DNA from: Micromonospora saelicesensis
Lineage (GTDB): Bacteria > Actinomycetota > Actinomycetes > Mycobacteriales > Micromonosporaceae
Assembly (NCBI RefSeq): GCF_900091575.1
Contig: NZ_FMCR01000001.1
Coordinates: 1,302,001-1,366,000, forward strand
Direction: 5' to 3'
Length of the DNA: 64,000 nt
A program made the position numbers and the translations under genes. Under the pieces are notes generated by a model. It saw nothing but the letters and a program-made list of their open reading frames with translations, was not told the origin of the DNA and made no database searches. Shown here piece after piece: positions 52,376-62,027 of this stretch (its first letter is position 1; every line of letters begins with the position of its first letter).

Positions 52376-54232
52376 TCAGAAGGCCTCCTCCGGGAGGTCC
52401 ATGATGTCGAGGTCGGCACCCTCGATGATCCGCCGGTCGGCACCGATGCGGGGCAGCACCTCACGGGCGAAGAAGCGGGCGGCGGCCACCTTGCCGGTGT
52501 AGAACGCCTTGTCGCTGGCGGAGACCTCGCCGGCCAGCGCCTTCAGCGCCACTTCGGCCTGCCGCTGCAGCAGCCAGCCGACCACCAGGTCGCCGATCGC
52601 CAGCAGGAACCGCCGGCTGCTCAGCCCGACCTTGTAGAGGGCGCGGGTGTCGCCGCCCTGCGCCTCGCCCAGCCAGCCGGTCATCACACCGAGGATGTTC
52701 TGCACCTCGCCGAGCGCCTTGCCGAGCGCCTGCCGCTCCTCCTTGAGCTGGCCGTTGCCCGCCTCGGAGGAGATGAACTCCTGGATCTCGCCGGCGACCG
52801 CCATGAGGGCCTTGCCGTTGTCCCGAACGATCTTGCGGAAGATCAGGTCCAGGCTCTGGATGGCGGTGGTGCCCTCGTACAGGGTGTCGATCTTGGCATC
52901 CCGGACGTACTGCTCCAGCGGGTAGTCCTGGAGGAAGCCGGACCCGCCGAAGGTCTGCAGGGCCTCGTGCCCGAGCATCTCGTACGCCCGCTCCGAACCG
53001 ACGCCCTTGACCAGCGGCAGCAGCAGGTCGTTGACCCGCTTGGCCAGCTTGGTGGCCTTCTCGTCGCCGGCCGCCTCGGCGATGGCGACCTTGTCCTGCC
53101 AGGTGGCGGTGTAGAGAACCAGGGCACGCAGGCCCTCGGCGTACGACTTCTGCAGCAGCAGCGAGCGGCGCACGTCCGGGTGGTGGGTGATGGTGACCCG
53201 CGGCGCGGTCTTGTCCGCCTGCTGGATCAGGTCGGCGCCCTGCACCCGGTTCTTCGCGTACTCCAGGGCGTTGAGGTAGCCGGTGGAGAGGGTGGCGATG
53301 GCCTTGGTGCCGACCAGCATCCGGGCGTACTCGATGATCATGAACATCTGCCGGATGCCGTCGTGCTTGTCGCCCAGCAGCCAGCCCTTGGCCGGTACGC
53401 CGTGCTCGCCGAAGGTCAGCTCGCAGGTGTTGGAGACCTTCAGGCCCATCTTGTGCTCGACGTTGGTGGTGTAGACGCCGTTGCGCTCACCCAGCTCGCC
53501 GGTGGTCTCGTCGAAGTGGAACTTCGGCACCACGAAGAGCGACAGACCCTTGGTGCCGGGGCCACCGACGCCCTCCACGCCCACAGGGCGGGCCAGCACG
53601 TAGTGCACGATGTTGTCGCTGAGGTCGTGCTCACCCGAGGTGATGAAGCGCTTGACGCCCTCGATGTGCCAGGTGCCGTCCGGCTGCTGGATGGCGCGGG
53701 TGCGGCCGGCGCCAACGTCCGAGCCGGCGTCCGGCTCGGTGAGCACCATTGTGGAGCCCCACTGCTTGTCGATGAAGAGCTTGGCCCACCGCTTCTGCTG
53801 CTCGGTGCCCTCGACGTGCAGCACGTGCGCGAAGGACGGACCGGACGCGTACATCCAGATCGGGGCGTTCGAGCCGAGCACCAGCTCGGCGAGGGCCCAC
53901 CAGAGGGCGCGCGGCGCGTTGGTGCCGCCCAGGTGCGGTGGCAGGTCCAGGCGCCAGAACTCGGAGTCCATGAATGCCTGGTAGGACTTCTTGAACGACT
54001 CCGGGAGCGGCGCGGTGTGCGTGGCCGGGTCGAACACCGGCGGGTTGCGGTCGCTGTCCGTGTAGCTGGCGGCCAGGTCCTCGCGAGCGAGGCGATCAAG
54101 CTCGGAGAGGAAACTGCGGGCGGTGTCGGCGTCGAGTTCGGAGTACGGTTCCTGGCCGAACGCCTGGTCCGCCCCGAAGACCTCGAACAGGTTGAACTCA
54201 AGGTCCCGCAGGTTGCTCTTGTAGTGGGTCAT
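52376..54232 (-). CDS. Acyl-CoA dehydrogenase, long (FadE5-like) form
   Basis: 618 residues from [20 protein letters not shown]; the longer upstream frame is rejected because it enters promoter sequence. N-terminal helical cap, FAD/substrate domain with [19 protein letters not shown] and [14 protein letters not shown], catalytic helices with [37 protein letters not shown] (Glu in YEGTT) and a C-terminal acyl-CoA-dehydrogenase extension of about 130 residues that defines the 600-residue subgroup. It introduces the 2,3 double bond in acyl-CoA. Single gene with its own terminator. Confidence 0.94.
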   Translation of the reverse strand: MTHYKSNLRDLEFNLFEVFGADQAFGQEPYSELDADTARSFLSELDRLAREDLAASYTDSDRNPPVFDPATHTAPLPESFKKSYQAFMDSEFWRLDLPPHLGGTNAPRALWWALAELVLGSNAPIWMYASGPSFAHVLHVEGTEQQKRWAKLFIDKQWGSTMVLTEPDAGSDVGAGRTRAIQQPDGTWHIEGVKRFITSGEHDLSDNIVHYVLARPVGVEGVGGPGTKGLSLFVVPKFHFDETTGELGERNGVYTTNVEHKMGLKVSNTCELTFGEHGVPAKGWLLGDKHDGIRQMFMIIEYARMLVGTKAIATLSTGYLNALEYAKNRVQGADLIQQADKTAPRVTITHHPDVRRSLLLQKSYAEGLRALVLYTATWQDKVAIAEAAGDEKATKLAKRVNDLLLPLVKGVGSERAYEMLGHEALQTFGGSGFLQDYPLEQYVRDAKIDTLYEGTTAIQSLDLIFRKIVRDNGKALMAVAGEIQEFISSEAGNGQLKEERQALGKALGEVQNILGVMTGWLGEAQGGDTRALYKVGLSSRRFLLAIGDLVVGWLLQRQAEVALKALAGEVSASDKAFYTGKVAAARFFAREVLPRIGADRRIIEGADLDIMDLPEEAF

Positions 54233-54361
54233 GCTCGCTGGCCCCGCTTCCGGACAGGTGTTACCGATCAGTAACCCCGACTGTATTACTCGCGGGTAGG
54301 CAGCGACAAGCGGATCACCCAAGTGACGGCGATTACACACCTGCGGGCGCGGTCGGCCGGC

Positions 54362-55486
54362 TCAGCTCTCGGCGGCGCCGACCTCCCAGCTCGGGACGGC
54401 GACGGCCGCGCCGGTACGGGCACCCACGTACTCCATCAGGACCAGCGCGATGTCGTCGTCGAGCCGACCGTGCACCCACTCGACCAGGGCGGTCTCCAGC
54501 GATGCCAGCCCGTCGGCGACCGTGCCGTGGCCGAGCAGTCGCCAGGCCCGGTCGGCGGTCGGGAAGAATTCGCCGTCCCGTCGCGCCTCGCCGAGACCGT
54601 CGGTGAACAGCAGCAGCCGGTCCCCGGGCTCCAGTCGTTCGACCCGGGGGCGGACCACCGGCATGAACCCGAGCGGAGGTGCCGGGGCCGGCGGTTCCAA
54701 CGGGATCACCGCACCCCGGCGTAGCAGCAGCGGTGGAGGATGCCCGCAGTTGACGATCGTGAGGGTGCCGCCACGCTCCTCGACCAGTGCCGCCGTGACG
54801 AAGTCCTCGTCGCCGACGTTGCGGGCCACCGCGCGGTCCAGGTCGGCGACGACGGCCCGCAGGTCGGCCCGCTCGTAGGCCACGTGCCGGTAGGAACCGA
54901 GGACGATGCTGGCCAGCCGGACCGCGTCCAGGCCCTTGCCCCGCACGTCACCGATGATCATGCGGACGCCGTAGGGCGTGTCGATCGCCTCGTACAGGTC
55001 GCCGCCGATCTCGGCCGTCGCGGTGGAGGAGATGTAGCGCCCCGCGACCGAGAGCGTGCCGACCTGCGGCCCGAGCGGGCGCAACACCGCCTGCTGGGCC
55101 ACCGAGGCGAGCTTGGTCAGCTCCACGATCCGCTCGGCCTGCCGCTGGCGAACCCACGCCACCGCCACGGCCATCCCGGTGGTGAGCGCGACCGCGACAA
55201 CGTCGACCGAGGTGACCAACGAGACCTTCGGCGCGACCAGTGCGAAGCCCGTGCCGATCACTGTCGCCGCGACGCCCACTCCCAGGACCACCAGCCAGGA
55301 CGCCAGGGCGGCGGCGAGAACCGGCGCTGCCGCCAGGAGCGCGACGTAGTGCACCTTGCGGCCGTCCGCCGCCTCCACCGCGGTCACGATCGCGAGCAGA
55401 ACAAGGGCCGCGCCGAGGCCGGCGCGGGATCCGGGGCTCAGCGGGCGACGGCCCGACTGGAGGAGTCGCGTGGGTACGAGGGACAG
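54362..55486 (-). CDS. SpoIIE/RsbU-type PP2C phosphatase with membrane domain, start uncertain
   Basis: About 374 residues. Four hydrophobic segments (about residues 25-110) precede a linker helix (RQRQAERIVELTKLASVAQQAVL) and a PP2C phosphatase domain: YISSTATAEIGGDLYEAIDT, MIIGDVRGKGLDAVRLAS, VNCGHPPPLLL, LLLFTDGLGEARRDGEFF, DDIALVLMEY. The metal-binding Asp residues (GGDLY, GDVRGKG, TDG, DDIAL) are present. It likely acts on an anti-sigma-factor antagonist. No in-frame ATG/GTG/TTG exists between the rlpA stop and the first membrane segment; the boundary given begins at a CTG, and GTG codons inside segment 1 are the alternative. Confidence 0.8.
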   Translation of the reverse strand: MSLVPTRLLQSGRRPLSPGSRAGLGAALVLLAIVTAVEAADGRKVHYVALLAAAPVLAAALASWLVVLGVGVAATVIGTGFALVAPKVSLVTSVDVVAVALTTGMAVAVAWVRQRQAERIVELTKLASVAQQAVLRPLGPQVGTLSVAGRYISSTATAEIGGDLYEAIDTPYGVRMIIGDVRGKGLDAVRLASIVLGSYRHVAYERADLRAVVADLDRAVARNVGDEDFVTAALVEERGGTLTIVNCGHPPPLLLRRGAVIPLEPPAPAPPLGFMPVVRPRVERLEPGDRLLLFTDGLGEARRDGEFFPTADRAWRLLGHGTVADGLASLETALVEWVHGRLDDDIALVLMEYVGARTGAAVAVPSWEVGAAES

Positions 55487-55590
55487 TTTGCCTGATCCAC
55501 GTGAACCGGTGAATGAACCTGACCCGTCGTCCGAGGAGGTTCTGTCCGGCCGGCCCAGTCGGCCGGCCGAATCGGCGTCGCCGGCCCCGC

Positions 55591-56229
55591 TCAGCCGAGG
55601 ACCTCGTAGCGGACGGTGAGCGCGCCCACGTCGACCGAGGCGATGCTGGCGAAGGCGGCCCGGGAGAGATCCAGGCAGCGGCCGTCGATGAACGGGCCGC
55701 GGTCGTTGATCCGCACCGTCACCGACTTGCCGTTGGCCGGGTTGGTCACCCGGACCTTGGTGTTGAACGGCAGTGTCTTGTGCGCGGCGGTCAGCGCGTT
55801 GGGGTTGAACGACTCGCCGTTGGCGGTGAGCTGCCCGTCGGAGTAGAACGAGGCGCCGCACGAACCGCTATCCAGCACCTTCGCCGCGGCCGTGGTCTTC
55901 TTGACTGTCGGCTTCGGCTTCGGCTTCGGCGACGAGGTGCGCTCCTTGCCCCGGGAGGCGGCCTGCTGCGACCGGGTCGCCGACGGGCTGGCGGTCGCGC
56001 TGGGCGAGGCGCTGACGCTCGGGGTGACGGCCGGGGAGCTGGGGGTGAGGCTGCTCGCGGCGGTGGTCGGGGCGAGGTCGAGAGCCACCTGCTCCGACTG
56101 GCCGGAGCCGGAGACCAGCTGCACGGCGCCCACCGTGCCTCCGACGGCGAGGGCGACGCCGACCGCCGCGGTGGCCACGATGCCCGCCGGGGAGGACAAG
56201 ATGCGGGTACGGGAGTGCTTGCCTGCCAC
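55591..56229 (-). CDS. RlpA-like double-psi beta-barrel secreted protein
   Basis: 212 residues from the GTG ([11 protein letters not shown]) behind GAAAGGA; the frame is open 159 codons further upstream, but without a ribosome site. One signal anchor (about residues 15-40), a Ser/Thr/Pro/Lys-rich wall-spanning linker, then an RlpA/expansin-type barrel: [41 protein letters not shown] and [25 protein letters not shown]. RlpA proteins bind or cut peptidoglycan; the catalytic Asp (NDRGPF) is present. TTGACT and TACGGT hexamers upstream may be its promoter. Confidence 0.88.
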   Translation of the reverse strand: MAGKHSRTRILSSPAGIVATAAVGVALAVGGTVGAVQLVSGSGQSEQVALDLAPTTAASSLTPSSPAVTPSVSASPSATASPSATRSQQAASRGKERTSSPKPKPKPTVKKTTAAAKVLDSGSCGASFYSDGQLTANGESFNPNALTAAHKTLPFNTKVRVTNPANGKSVTVRINDRGPFIDGRCLDLSRAAFASIASVDVGALTVRYEVLG

Positions 56230-56416
56230 CGGCCCGGTCCTTTCGTCGTCTGAACAAACCGGGTCGGACCGTAACGAGAGAAGCACTTCCGAAGTCAACG
56301 TGATCATGGTGGTATGCCCGTATTTACCCAGATACGTGTAGCCGATCATCCGACCCGGGGTGGGCCGGGTGGCCCGGGTGCCGCCACGCCCGCCGCCCGT
56401 GCCGCAGGATGAGCGG

Positions 56417-56968
56417 ATGCCCGCCGATCTGACCGAACGCCTGGCCGCGCTGTTCCAGTGGATCGACCCCGGCCCGGACACCAGCCACCTGATCAGCGAC
56501 ATCTCCGGTTGGTGGCGGGACCCGGCGGTGCTGGCCGAGCTGGGGCCGGCCCTGGTGGCGCCGTACCGGACCGCCCGGCCCACTGTGGTGCTCGCGCCAG
56601 CCGTCACCGGGCTGCTGCTCGGGCCGTTGGCCGCCACCGCCCTCGGGGTCGGCTTCGTGGCCGCCCACAAGCCCGGTGACGGGCGACTGCCGGCCGGGCC
56701 ACTCACCTGGGCGCAGAGCCCACCGGACTACCGCGGCCGACGGGTGGACCTCGCCGTACGGGACCGACACCTCGGCCCCGACGACCGGGTACTGGTGGTG
56801 GACGACTGGGTGCGTACCGGCGCACAGCTACGCGCCCTCTACGACATCTGCGCCGCGCGGGGCGCCGAGGTGCTGGGCACCGCCGTGGTGGCCGTGGACT
56901 GCCCGCCCGAGGTCACGGCCGACCTACGGATCACCGGCCTGATCGACGCCGCGGATCTGCCCTCTTGA
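56417..56968 (+). CDS. Phosphoribosyltransferase-family protein
   Basis: 183 residues from the ATG at 56417. PRPP-binding loop [21 protein letters not shown] at about residues 127-147; a [20 protein letters not shown] segment corresponds to the first loop of the adenine-phosphoribosyltransferase type. Substrate unknown; the family covers purine salvage enzymes and regulators. It starts 35 bases before a questin-oxidase-like gene. Confidence 0.82.
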   Translation: MPADLTERLAALFQWIDPGPDTSHLISDISGWWRDPAVLAELGPALVAPYRTARPTVVLAPAVTGLLLGPLAATALGVGFVAAHKPGDGRLPAGPLTWAQSPPDYRGRRVDLAVRDRHLGPDDRVLVVDDWVRTGAQLRALYDICAARGAEVLGTAVVAVDCPPEVTADLRITGLIDAADLPS

Positions 56969-57001
56969 CCTGAAGCGAGGTTCAACACCGACGATCGGCG
57001 G

Positions 57002-58048
57002 ATGAGCGACGGAGTTCTCGACGAGGCGTACGAGCGGCTGCACCGCACCGGCCCCGAATATCAGGGCTGGCTGTCCAACCACGGGCCGATGGCCGTCGAG
57101 GCGCTGGTCCGACACGGGCACCCGCACCGGGTGCACCGTTGGCTCGACGACTACCTCGGCCGCCTCGACGAGTTGCCCCGAGGGCTGCACCCGATCGACG
57201 ACTGGCGGTCGGCGCTGGGCGATCCGAAGCGCGCCGGTGACTGGCTGGCCTACTTCGACCGGCAACTGCGCGAACACCCGTGGCGTGCGGTGCTCGGCAC
57301 CTGGTGGCCCCGGCTGCTGCCAGGCATCGCCGCCGGCGCCACGCACGGGGTGATCCGGGTCGGGCACGCCGTACGCGCACTCGACCCGGACGACGAGAAC
57401 CGACAGCGGCTCACCGAGTTGGGCCAGGCCCTCGGCTACTGGGCGGCCCGCTGGCAGCCGATCCCCGGCACCGACCGACTGTTCACCGGCGATCCGGACC
57501 GGCCAGGCACCGACGACCTTGACGTGGCGGCCGCGCTGGCCGGGCTGCCCCGGATCGACGACCAGACCGGCGGCGTCCGGGATCGGCTGGAGCAGTTGCC
57601 GGGCGTACCCCGATGGAAGCCGGCACTCGCGACGCTGCGCCCCGTGCGGAGCCCGGCCGAGGCGGAGCGGGGGCTCACCACGCTGGTGCACCGGGCCGGC
57701 CTGGACTACCTGCGCTTCGGGCACGCCGCGCCGGTCATGCTGGTGCACGCGGTCACCGCGCCGACCGCCGTGCTGCGTACCCTGCCGGCACTGGACCGGG
57801 ACCTGTGGGCGCCGAGCCTCGCCGCGGCCTGGGCCGCGACGGCGGCCATGACCTCGGTGTACGCCCCAGCCAACGGCATCGCGCCACCGACAGTGACCCC
57901 CGCGACGCCGGCGGAGGTCTTCGCCCGCGCGGCCCGCCACGGCGACGAGCACGTGGTCAAGCTCGCCGACGCGATCCTCGACGCGTACGCGACCAGTGCC
58001 GACGAGCGGCTCCTCACCGCACCCGGCTACGCCGGCCAACTGATCTGA
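57002..58048 (+). CDS. Questin-oxidase-like protein (DUF4243)
   Basis: 348 residues, helical, soluble. Family opening LDEAYERLHRTGPEYQGWLSNHGPMAVEALVRHGH; then PIDDWRSALGDPKRAGDWLAYFDRQL, LPGIAAGATHGVIRVGHAVRAL and late FGHAAPVMLVHAVTAPTAVLRTLP, with regularly placed His (NHGPM, THGVIRVGH, FGH, VHAVT). Known fungal members open anthraquinone rings in a Baeyer-Villiger-like reaction; the bacterial substrate is unknown. Confidence 0.85.
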   Translation: MSDGVLDEAYERLHRTGPEYQGWLSNHGPMAVEALVRHGHPHRVHRWLDDYLGRLDELPRGLHPIDDWRSALGDPKRAGDWLAYFDRQLREHPWRAVLGTWWPRLLPGIAAGATHGVIRVGHAVRALDPDDENRQRLTELGQALGYWAARWQPIPGTDRLFTGDPDRPGTDDLDVAAALAGLPRIDDQTGGVRDRLEQLPGVPRWKPALATLRPVRSPAEAERGLTTLVHRAGLDYLRFGHAAPVMLVHAVTAPTAVLRTLPALDRDLWAPSLAAAWAATAAMTSVYAPANGIAPPTVTPATPAEVFARAARHGDEHVVKLADAILDAYATSADERLLTAPGYAGQLI

Positions 58049-58092
58049 GCGGGGCGACGGGTATTGCGGCGGCGGCCCGGGCCGCCCTGGCC

Positions 58093-58098
58093 TAGCCT
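58093..58098 (+). promoter_or_regulatory. -10 box of the ASCH gene
   Basis: TAGCCT lies 7 nt before the ATG at 58106; the transcript is probably leaderless. Confidence 0.55.
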
Positions 58099-58105
58099 CG
58101 GCAGG

Positions 58106-58537
58106 ATGTGGCCTCGGATCGGTGAACTGCGCGCCCTCGCCCTCGGCACCCCCGGCGAGTTGCGGTCGACCCTCAACACTTTGGTGCTGGCCGGTGTGAA
58201 GACCGCGACGGCCGGCCGGCTCGCCGAGTACGCGGAGGAAGGCGAGGAGTTGGAGCACGTCGGCGAACGCCTGGCCCTGGTCGACGACGACAACGCACTG
58301 GCCGGTGTCGTGGAGATCACCGGAGTCGAGGTGGTCCGCTTCGCCGACGTGCCCTGGGACTTCGCCCGCGCCGAGGGCGAGGGCGACCGCTCGATCGAGG
58401 AGTGGCGGGCCGGGCACTCGACCTACTGGGCGCGGCTCGGCACGCCGGTCGACGGCGACACCCCGATCGTCTGCCTGCGCTTCCGCCTGGTTTCCGGCGG
58501 CGAGGGCGGTGTGGCCAGCGGTGACCTCGGCACCTGA
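58106..58537 (+). CDS. ASCH-domain protein
   Basis: 143 residues from the leaderless ATG (MWPRIGELRALALGTPGELR). The ASCH/PUA-like fold is seen in LVLAGVKTATAGRLAEYAEEGEELEHVGERLALVDDDNALAGVVEITGVEVVRFADVPWDFARAEGEGDRS, of which the marks are G-x-K-T-x-T, W-D-F-A-x-x-E-G-E and YWARLG near the end. ASCH proteins bind RNA or modified nucleosides; some are amidohydrolases of N4-acetylcytidine. Substrate unproven. Confidence 0.88.
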   Translation: MWPRIGELRALALGTPGELRSTLNTLVLAGVKTATAGRLAEYAEEGEELEHVGERLALVDDDNALAGVVEITGVEVVRFADVPWDFARAEGEGDRSIEEWRAGHSTYWARLGTPVDGDTPIVCLRFRLVSGGEGGVASGDLGT

Positions 58538-58556
58538 CCGGCTCGGTGTGGCGGCC

Positions 58557-59438
58557 TCAGCCGCGTAGTTGTGGCAGCAACCGCGTCACCACGTCCACCA
58601 GGATGGCCTCGTCACCGGCGTACCAACTGCTGGCGCGCGGCCAGTGCGTCACCACGTCGGTGAAGCCCAGCTCGGCGGCCCGGCCGACCTGATCGGCGAA
58701 GAACTGTGCGCTGCTGAGCGAGAAGACCGGCGCCGCGTCCAGCGAGAGGTAGCGGTCCAGGCTGGCCGGGTCGCGGCCGGCCTCGTCCAGGGTCCGGTCC
58801 ATCCGCGCGGACAGCGCCGACACGCTTGCCCACCAGCCCGCCAGGTCGTCGTCGTCACCGGTGCCGGTGGTCACCCAGCCCTGCCCGAAGCGGGCCACCA
58901 ACCGCATCGACCGTGGCCCGTTGGCGGCCACCACGAACGGCACCCGAGGCCGCTGCACGCAGCCGGGGTTGTTGCGGGCATCCACCGCCGCGAACCAGTC
59001 GCCACGCCAGGTGGTGCCGTCCTCCCGCAGGATCAGGTCCAACAACTCGGTGAACTCGGCGAACCGGTCGACCCGCTGACGCGGCGGCAGCGTCTCACCA
59101 CCCAGCACCGCCGAGTCGAAGCCGATGCCACCCGCTCCCAGGCCGAGCAGCAGGCGGCCGGCGGAGACGTCGTCCACAGTAGTGATCTGCCGGGCGAACG
59201 CGGCCGGGTGCCGGAAGTTCGGCGACGCCACGAGGGTGCCCAGCCGAATCCGCGAGGTCACCGTGGCGGCCGCGGTCAGCGTGGCCATCGAGTCGAACCA
59301 CGGGCCGTCGACCAGGTCACGCCAGCCCAGGTGGTCGTACGTCCAGGCGTGGTCGAAGCCCCACTCGTCGACCTGCCGCCAGCGACGCTGCGACTCCGCC
59401 CACCGCTGGTCCGGCAGGATCACGATGCCAATCCGCAT
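58557..59438 (-). CDS. LLM-class flavin-dependent oxidoreductase
   Basis: 293 residues from the ATG at 59438. Luciferase-like monooxygenase barrel: MRIGIVILPDQRWAESQRRW, GFDHAWTYDHLGWRDL, TSRIRLGTLVASPNFRHPAAFARQ, DVSAGRLLLGLGAGG, RFAEFTELLDLIL, VPFVVAANGPRSM. F420- or FMN-dependent by family; the actinobacterial lineage favours F420, unproven. Shares a short divergent promoter region with the small membrane gene at 59495. Confidence 0.9.
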   Translation of the reverse strand: MRIGIVILPDQRWAESQRRWRQVDEWGFDHAWTYDHLGWRDLVDGPWFDSMATLTAAATVTSRIRLGTLVASPNFRHPAAFARQITTVDDVSAGRLLLGLGAGGIGFDSAVLGGETLPPRQRVDRFAEFTELLDLILREDGTTWRGDWFAAVDARNNPGCVQRPRVPFVVAANGPRSMRLVARFGQGWVTTGTGDDDDLAGWWASVSALSARMDRTLDEAGRDPASLDRYLSLDAAPVFSLSSAQFFADQVGRAAELGFTDVVTHWPRASSWYAGDEAILVDVVTRLLPQLRG

Positions 59439-59445
59439 GATCGCC

Positions 59446-59451
59446 AGCCTA
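59446..59451 (-). promoter_or_regulatory. -10 box of the LLM oxidoreductase gene
   Basis: TAGGCT on the minus strand, 7 nt before the ATG; no Shine-Dalgarno. Confidence 0.5.
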
Positions 59452-59482
59452 GTCGGGGACACCAGCGGGGTCAGGTTCTCGC

Positions 59483-59488
59483 TATCGT
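59483..59488 (+). promoter_or_regulatory. -10 box of the small membrane gene
   Basis: TATCGT, 6 nt before the GTG at 59495. Divergent from the oxidoreductase promoter, with only 31 bases between the two -10 boxes. Confidence 0.55.
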
Positions 59489-59494
59489 CCGGCT

Positions 59495-59689
59495 GTGGAC
59501 CTACCGGCGCAGCGAGTCGGCACCATACGAGCGTTCGGCACCGTGTCGCTGGTGGCCGGCTTCATGACGACACTGCTCAGCATGATGTCCGATTACGACG
59601 GGCTCGAGCCGCACATCCTGGCCGCGTTCCTCATTCTGACCGGTCTCGGTCTACGGATCGAGGCGGCGATCGCCGACCGGAAGTCGTAG
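59495..59689 (+). CDS. Small two-helix membrane protein
   Basis: 64 residues, leaderless GTG start. Helix 1 VGTIRAFGTVSLVAGFMTTLLSM, loop SDYDGLEPH, helix 2 ILAAFLILTGLGLRIEAAI, then ADRKS. No family recognised. Confidence 0.65.
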   Translation: MDLPAQRVGTIRAFGTVSLVAGFMTTLLSMMSDYDGLEPHILAAFLILTGLGLRIEAAIADRKS

Positions 59690-59711
59690 GTCCACCGTTG
59701 CGGCCAGCCCG

Positions 59712-59717
59712 TACCCT
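59712..59717 (+). promoter_or_regulatory. -10 box of the gene at 59724
   Basis: TACCCT, 6 nt before the ATG; probably leaderless. Confidence 0.45.
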
Positions 59718-59723
59718 CCGGGG

Positions 59724-60152
59724 ATGCCCACCGAAGGATCTGCTGACCGCGTATCCCCGGATCGCCGGGCGCGTCGGGTCCGCATGATCCGCACGGTGGC
59801 GTTGCTGGTCGGGGTGGTCGTTCCGTCCCTCGTTCTCCGCGAGCTGATCGAGGCCCGGTTCGGTCGCGGACCGCTCGCCGACCTCAGCGCGGTCGCGGTG
59901 CCGATGGCGGCGACCGCGTGGTTCGCGCCGTACGCCTCCTATCGGCGACGCGACGCCCTGCTCTGGCTGGTCGGCCCGGGCCTCTACTACTTCGCGGTGA
60001 TCGCCTGGCGGGTGGCCCTCGCGCCCTACCGGGACTGGAGCCCCCGCCCGGAGGAAAGGGCCCTGATGCGCTGGTCACGGGACCCGGAACACGCCGGGAC
60101 GTGGTACCTGACCGAGCCCGCGAGTGGCGCGCGTCACACTTCTTCCCGGTAG
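59724..60152 (+). CDS. Hypothetical membrane protein
   Basis: 142 residues with about three membrane segments (residues 21-40, 53-72, 78-98), then a soluble tail with ALAPYRDWSPRPEERALMRWSRDPEHAGTWYLTEPA. The first 20 residues are charged. Function not recognised. Confidence 0.7.
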   Translation: MPTEGSADRVSPDRRARRVRMIRTVALLVGVVVPSLVLRELIEARFGRGPLADLSAVAVPMAATAWFAPYASYRRRDALLWLVGPGLYYFAVIAWRVALAPYRDWSPRPEERALMRWSRDPEHAGTWYLTEPASGARHTSSR

Positions 60153-60229
60153 GGACATCGCGTTCGGCTCCGACCCCTCGGGGAGCGGCACCCAGGCGGG
60201 GTGTCGCCCGAGGAGAGGACCAGAGCGCG

Positions 60230-60934
60230 ATGACGAAGGTGACCGCACAACTGTCGGTGTCGGTGGACGGCTTCTACGCCGGCCCGCAGTTCGACGGGAA
60301 CGGCAACTGGATGGACTCGGCGGAGAGCGCGAAATTCTTCCGGGTCACCCGGTGGGCGACCGAAGCGGCGGCCTGGCGCGAACGGCAGGGCTTCGCCGGC
60401 GGAGAGCAGGACACCAACTCCGAGGTGATCGCCGAGTCGTTCGGGGCGGCCGGCGCGTACGTGATGGGGCGCCGGATGGCCGACGGGGGTGAGATCCCCT
60501 GGGGTGAGGAGCCGCCGTTTCGCGCGCCGGTCTTCGTCGTCACCCACCGCCCCCGCCAGCGGCTGGTGAAGGGCGGGGGCACCAGCTTCACCTACGTCAC
60601 CGACGGTGTGGCCAGCGCCGTCGAGCAGGCGCGCGCCGTGGCCGGAGGCAAGGACGTCGCGGTGGCCGGAGGCGGCAGCCTGGTGCGGCAGGTGCTCAAG
60701 GCCGGTCTGCTCGACGAGTTGGAGCTGCACGTCGTACCGGTCGTGCTCGGCACCGGCCTGCGGCTCTTCGACGCGGACCTCGACCTGGGCGACCGGGAGG
60801 GAATCGAGCTGACGCCGACCCGCGTCCTTGCCACCCCACAGGTGACCCACATCCGGTACGCGGTGCGCGGTCGCGCCCCGCTCGTGCTCGACGACCGGGG
60901 CAGCGGAGGCGGCCCGACGGTCACCGCGAACTGA
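60230..60934 (+). CDS. Dihydrofolate-reductase/RibD-type reductase (copy 1)
   Basis: 234 residues from the ATG behind GAGGAGAGGA. RibD_C fold: TAQLSVSVDGFYAGPQFDGNG, GAYVMGRRMADGGEIPWGEEPPFRAPVFVVTHRP, VAVAGGGSLVRQVLKAGLLDELELHVVPVVLGTGLRLFD. These marks define the YyaP/YwjB dihydrofolate-reductase-like family, NADPH-dependent reductases of unknown substrate. Followed 32 bases later by a paralogue. Confidence 0.88.
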   Translation: MTKVTAQLSVSVDGFYAGPQFDGNGNWMDSAESAKFFRVTRWATEAAAWRERQGFAGGEQDTNSEVIAESFGAAGAYVMGRRMADGGEIPWGEEPPFRAPVFVVTHRPRQRLVKGGGTSFTYVTDGVASAVEQARAVAGGKDVAVAGGGSLVRQVLKAGLLDELELHVVPVVLGTGLRLFDADLDLGDREGIELTPTRVLATPQVTHIRYAVRGRAPLVLDDRGSGGGPTVTAN

Positions 60935-60966
60935 ATCACGGCCCATCGGAGGAAGGAGGAGACACC

Positions 60967-61611
60967 ATGGCGCAACTGTTGCGGGTGCAGTGCTTCAACG
61001 TTTCGCGCGACGGGTTCGGGACCGGAGAGGGGCAGAGCCTGGAACGGCCCTTCGGTCACGCGGACCCCACCCCGCTGTTCTCCTGGCGTGCCGCCACCGC
61101 CAGCTTCGTGTATCGCACCGAGCCGGGCGGCACCCGTGGCCTGGACGACTACCTGACCCGCGACGCCGAGTGCAACATCGGCGCGGAGATCATGGGTCGC
61201 AACAAGTTCGGCCCCCAGCGTGGCCCCTGGAAGGACCACGAGTGGCAGGGCTGGTGGGGGGACAACCCGCCGTTCCACACGCCGGTCTTCGTGCTCACCC
61301 ACCACGTGCGCCCGTCGTTCAGCCTGTCCGACACCACGTTCCACTTCCGCGATGTCAGCCCGGCCGAGGCACTGGCCGAGGCGAAGCAGGCAGCCGCCGG
61401 TCGGGACGTACGCCTCGGTGGTGGGGTGGCGGTCATCCGCGAGTTCCTCGAGGCCGACCTGGTCGACACGATGCACATCGCCGTCGCGCCCGTCGACCTG
61501 GAACGAGGTGAACGTTTGTGGGAGAGCCCCGACGAACTGCTCGACCGCTTCCACCTCGAGTCGGTGCCCAGCCCCAGTGGGGTCACCCACCTCCTGTTCT
61601 GGAGGCGATGA
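60967..61611 (+). CDS. Dihydrofolate-reductase/RibD-type reductase (copy 2)
   Basis: 214 residues with a strong GGAGGAAGGAGGAG region before the ATG. Marks: CNIGAEIMGRNKFGPQRGPWKDHEWQGWWGDNPPFHTPVFVLTHHVRPSF, described by its MGRNKF and PVFVLTHH motifs, then VRLGGGVAVIREFLEADLVDTMHIAVAPVDLERGERLWE. Same family as copy 1 but shorter N-terminal loop. Probably co-transcribed with it. Confidence 0.88.
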   Translation: MAQLLRVQCFNVSRDGFGTGEGQSLERPFGHADPTPLFSWRAATASFVYRTEPGGTRGLDDYLTRDAECNIGAEIMGRNKFGPQRGPWKDHEWQGWWGDNPPFHTPVFVLTHHVRPSFSLSDTTFHFRDVSPAEALAEAKQAAAGRDVRLGGGVAVIREFLEADLVDTMHIAVAPVDLERGERLWESPDELLDRFHLESVPSPSGVTHLLFWRR

Positions 61612-61705
61612 CCGCCCTCCTTATCACGGCACGCCGGCCCGGCCCAACCGCACACCCATGGCTGATCGACCAGCGCCCCATGGCCCGTCGACGACCCCGC
61701 CACCT

Positions 61706-61756
61706 CAGATCTTGGACAGTTTCCGTTCTGGCGTAACGGAAACTGTCCAAGATCTG
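61706..61756. repeat. Perfect 22-bp palindrome, AGATCTTGG family
   Basis: Arms begin CAGATCTTGGACAG and end TTTCCGTT, with a 7-nt loop. No U-tract follows. It lies about 95 bases after the second reductase gene and could also act as a terminator. Confidence 0.75.
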
Positions 61757-61875
61757 TGGGGTTTCTGCGGTACCGATCGGTGCCGAGCCCTCTTCCATCA
61801 CCGCTGCGCCCTGAGACGCGACAGCCGCTGTGTTGACGGGTTCGCGCAGCCACGCGGAAGACGGGAACGCCTAGG

Positions 61876-61980
61876 TCATGCCCTGCCGATCATCGAAGCC
61901 AGATCAAAGCCGTGATGAGCAGCGCGGATGAGCGCGCGAGCCTCGCTGTGTTCCCCGCGTGAACCGGCCCAGGTCGCCGT
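61876..61980 (-). pseudogene. C-terminal gene remnant
   Basis: The minus strand reads TWAGSRGEHSEARALIRAAHH then GFDLASMIGRA-stop, with an in-frame TAG at its upstream end and no start. The protein-like text suggests the tail of a lost gene. Family not recognised; the call is weak. Confidence 0.3.
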
Positions 61981-62027
61981 CTAGAATGGAGCAATCCTGA
62001 AGAGACAGTGATCAAGACGGGGTATGC

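Noticed and set aside
56230..56416. Possible cyclic-di-AMP riboswitch upstream of the RlpA-like gene
   Set aside because: Such riboswitches do precede cell-wall genes in actinobacteria, but I could not find the conserved helices or purine-rich core in this short leader.
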